Of a DNA stretch of 6,004 nucleotides, positions 4,567-6,004 are shown one piece after another. Below the pieces are notes generated by a model. That model had not been told where the DNA came from. It was given only the letters and a program-made list of their open reading frames with translations, and did not search any database. Position 1 is the first letter of the stretch. The number at the start of each line of letters is the position of its first letter. The stretch spans positions 1 through 6,004 of the forward strand of contig JANLHE010000415.1 of the NCBI GenBank assembly GCA_024653875.1. Direction: 5' to 3'. The translations under genes were made by a program, and so were the position numbers. Source of the stretch: Acidobacteriota bacterium. GTDB lineage: Bacteria; Acidobacteriota; Vicinamibacteria; Vicinamibacterales; SCN-69-37.

Positions 4567-5923
4567 TCGCGACCACGGCCGACCCCGTGCGGAAGTACAG
4601 GGTGCCCGCCGAAATCGCCGGCGTGGCCATCGCGTAGTCTCCCAGCGGGTTCTTCGCGAGCAGCTCGTACTCACGCCCGGCCTTCACCACGAACACGTCG
4701 CCGTCTTCGCTGGTGAAGTACACCTTGCCGTCGGCCGCCACAAGCGACGCGGTAAAGCCCGTAGTGCCATCGCCGAGCCGCTGCTGATACACACGGTCGC
4801 CGGTCACGGCGTCAAACACGGCGAAGACACCGTTGTTCTTCGACACATAGAGCAGGCCGCGATACAACACCGGAGAAATCATGTACGCGCCGTCGCGCGG
4901 AGCGCTCCATGCGATGTGCGTATTGCTCGTGGTGTCCGGCGCCAGTGAAATATCCCCGCGCGCCGTCTCTTTGATCGCAAACACGGGCGCGCCGGGCCCG
5001 TGCGCGCTCGTGAGATACACCATGCCGTGCCCCACCACGGGCGTCGGCACCGGAATGTCGCCGCCGACGCTCTTGAGCCGCCAAATCTCCTCGCCGGTCG
5101 TGAAGTCATACGCGCCCATGTGGCGCCAGCCGTTCACCAGCACCTGCGTGCGCCCGCCCACCTCGTGGATGGTTGGCGTGCTCCACGTCGGCACGTCCTG
5201 CCGCGCGGTGCGCCACAGTTCCTTGCCGGTCTTGACGTCAAACGCCGCCAGGAACGAGTTCTTCTGGACGTCTGCCTGCACGATCACCTTGCCGTCGTGG
5301 ATGATCGGCGAGCTGCCGAACTCCCACTGGGCCGCGGGCGCCACGTAGAAGCCGGAGTCCAGCACGCCCAGGTCCACTTTCCACAGCGGCGCGCCCTTCA
5401 TGTCGAACGCAAACAGCCCTTCGGATCCGAGCATCGCCACCAGCCTCGTGCCGTCGGTGGCGAGCGTCGAATTGGCGTGCGTGGACTTGGTGTGCCGCTT
5501 CACCTTCGGCACGCCCTCGTGCATCTTCGTTTCAAAGAGCACCGTGCCGGACGCCGTGTCCATGCAGGTCAGCAGCCAGGTGTGCACCGTGTCGTCGGTG
5601 ACCGAGGCAATGTCGCCGTACAGGCCGAGCCTCAAGCCCGCGTCGGCCTTGCCGGACCTTGCGGCGGTGACGCACAGCTGGGTGCCCCAAATCACCGGAC
5701 TGGAATGCCCAAGGCCGGCCAGCGGCGTCTTCCACCGCACCTGCTTGCCCTGGGGCACATCCCAGGTCGTGGGCGTGGCCTGGCCGTCTGCCACCCCCGC
5801 GCCTCGCACACCACGGAATGACGGCCAGTTCGCGGCCGGAGTGGGCGCCTGCCGCGCGCCGACACCCCACGTGCACACCATCATCACCAGGCCGCAAGCG
5901 GCCATCAGAGTCCTGTTGGGCAT
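4559..5923 (-). CDS. Exported PQQ-type beta-propeller repeat protein
   Basis: This 454-residue protein has a signal peptide (about 1-23, ending GVGA) and then NWPSFRGVRGAGVAD (32-46) and VRWKTPLAGLGHSSPVIWG (62-80), the opening of the large family of BamB/PQQ-like propellers. Blades recur with a D..TG..LW pattern: LFAFDMKGAPLWKVDLG (170-186), LAAFDVKTGKELWRTAR (225-241), GAYDFTTGEEIWRLKS (270-285), FAVFDAVTGDRVYQQRLG (367-384) and FVVKAGREYELLAKNPLG (411-428). The protein should fold as a periplasmic propeller that binds a partner or ligand. Without the cytochrome or catalytic residues of PQQ alcohol dehydrogenases in view, enzyme activity is not claimed. ATG 5923 lacks a ribosome site but has a TAATAT hexamer six bases upstream. 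ATG 5905 has AGGA five bases before it and is an alternative, though it would lose the only basic residue of the signal peptide. It converges on the dehydrogenase gene with an 8-nt overlap. Confidence 0.9.
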   Translation of the reverse strand: MPNRTLMAACGLVMMVCTWGVGARQAPTPAANWPSFRGVRGAGVADGQATPTTWDVPQGKQVRWKTPLAGLGHSSPVIWGTQLCVTAARSGKADAGLRLGLYGDIASVTDDTVHTWLLTCMDTASGTVLFETKMHEGVPKVKRHTKSTHANSTLATDGTRLVAMLGSEGLFAFDMKGAPLWKVDLGVLDSGFYVAPAAQWEFGSSPIIHDGKVIVQADVQKNSFLAAFDVKTGKELWRTARQDVPTWSTPTIHEVGGRTQVLVNGWRHMGAYDFTTGEEIWRLKSVGGDIPVPTPVVGHGMVYLTSAHGPGAPVFAIKETARGDISLAPDTTSNTHIAWSAPRDGAYMISPVLYRGLLYVSKNNGVFAVFDAVTGDRVYQQRLGDGTTGFTASLVAADGKVYFTSEDGDVFVVKAGREYELLAKNPLGDYAMATPAISAGTLYFRTGSAVVAIK

Positions 5924-5972
5924 GCGGAAATATTAACGCGGCCGTCGTAAGATGCCAGCGGAGGTTTTGTGT
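5924..5972. promoter_or_regulatory. Divergent intergenic region
   Basis: The 49 bp between two divergent starts must carry at least the proximal promoter elements of both genes. On the - strand TAATAT (5930-5935) ends six bases before ATG 5923 and could be a -10 for a leaderless transcript. On the + strand TAAGAT (5948-5953) is a weak -10 candidate (four of six matches). GGAGG (5960-5964) is a good ribosome site eight bases before ATG 5973. No clear -35 element or operator palindrome was seen. Confidence 0.4.
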
Positions 5973-6004
5973 ATGCGGAAAGTGACTGTTCTCTCGGCGA
6001 CCGC
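5973..6004 (+). CDS. Start of an unidentified gene (cut by right window edge)
   Basis: ATG 5973 follows GGAGG with eight-base spacing and opens a frame reading MRKVTVLSAT to the window end. Two basic residues followed by a hydrophobic run could begin a signal peptide or simply a cytoplasmic protein; ten codons are too few to identify it. It is divergent from the propeller gene. Confidence 0.5.
   Translation, partial: MRKVTVLSAT

Noticed and set aside
5000..5821. 273-residue + strand frame opposite the propeller gene
   Set aside because: Its His/Arg-rich composition without motifs is typical of the antisense of a GC-rich gene; the - strand frame has clear propeller repeats and a signal peptide.
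5922..5981. 9-bp direct repeat ATGCGGAAA at 5922-5930 and 5973-5981
   Set aside because: One copy overlaps the - strand start codon and the other the + strand start codon; it is short enough to be coincidence and no third copy or symmetry was seen.

Overview
The window looks like chromosomal DNA of a GC-rich bacterium (roughly two-thirds G+C by eye). The CoxI motif set, the PQQ-type beta-propeller of the 'WPSFRG' class and the general gene style recall Acidobacteriota, possibly the Vicinamibacteria side. That is an impression from remembered families, not a computed placement. No RNA genes, CRISPR arrays or phage genes are visible. Nearly every base lies in a recognisable gene.

Bases 1-2466 (+ strand) are the end of a tightly packed terminal-oxidase operon: the C-terminal half of cytochrome c oxidase subunit I (cut by the left edge), subunit III (ATGA overlap), a small CPVCF-containing membrane protein (ATGA overlap again), and a CuA-bearing subunit II (13-nt overlap). 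Together they would form an aa3-type, cytochrome c-oxidising proton pump, or a variant of one. Subunit I keeps all visible haem and CuB ligands and the cross-link tyrosine, but the K-channel lysine position is isoleucine. Subunit II keeps the CuA ligands but has Gln instead of the Mg-site Glu.

Between subunit III and the CPVCF domain lies a low-GC patch (about 1348-1481). It has three copies of a 22-bp stem-loop repeat, two of them forming a perfect 28-bp inverted repeat around 51 bp, an arrangement like a REPIN. It sits inside the small gene. It is flanked by CAAC on both sides, and removing 138 bp (46 codons) between the CAAC copies restores a compact N-terminus. This is the most notable find of the window.

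Bases 2432-2914 (- strand) encode a membrane-anchored rhodanese that converges on and overlaps the end of the subunit II gene. From 2941 (+) a divergent gene encodes a GlcD-type FAD-linked 2-hydroxyacid dehydrogenase. It overlaps tail-to-tail by 8 nt with an exported PQQ-type beta-propeller protein on the - strand (4559-5923). The final 49-bp intergenic gap is a divergent start region leading to the first codons of another + strand gene at 5973. Two genes (2941 and 5923) lack a Shine-Dalgarno and have a TANNNT hexamer six bases before the start, suggesting leaderless transcripts.
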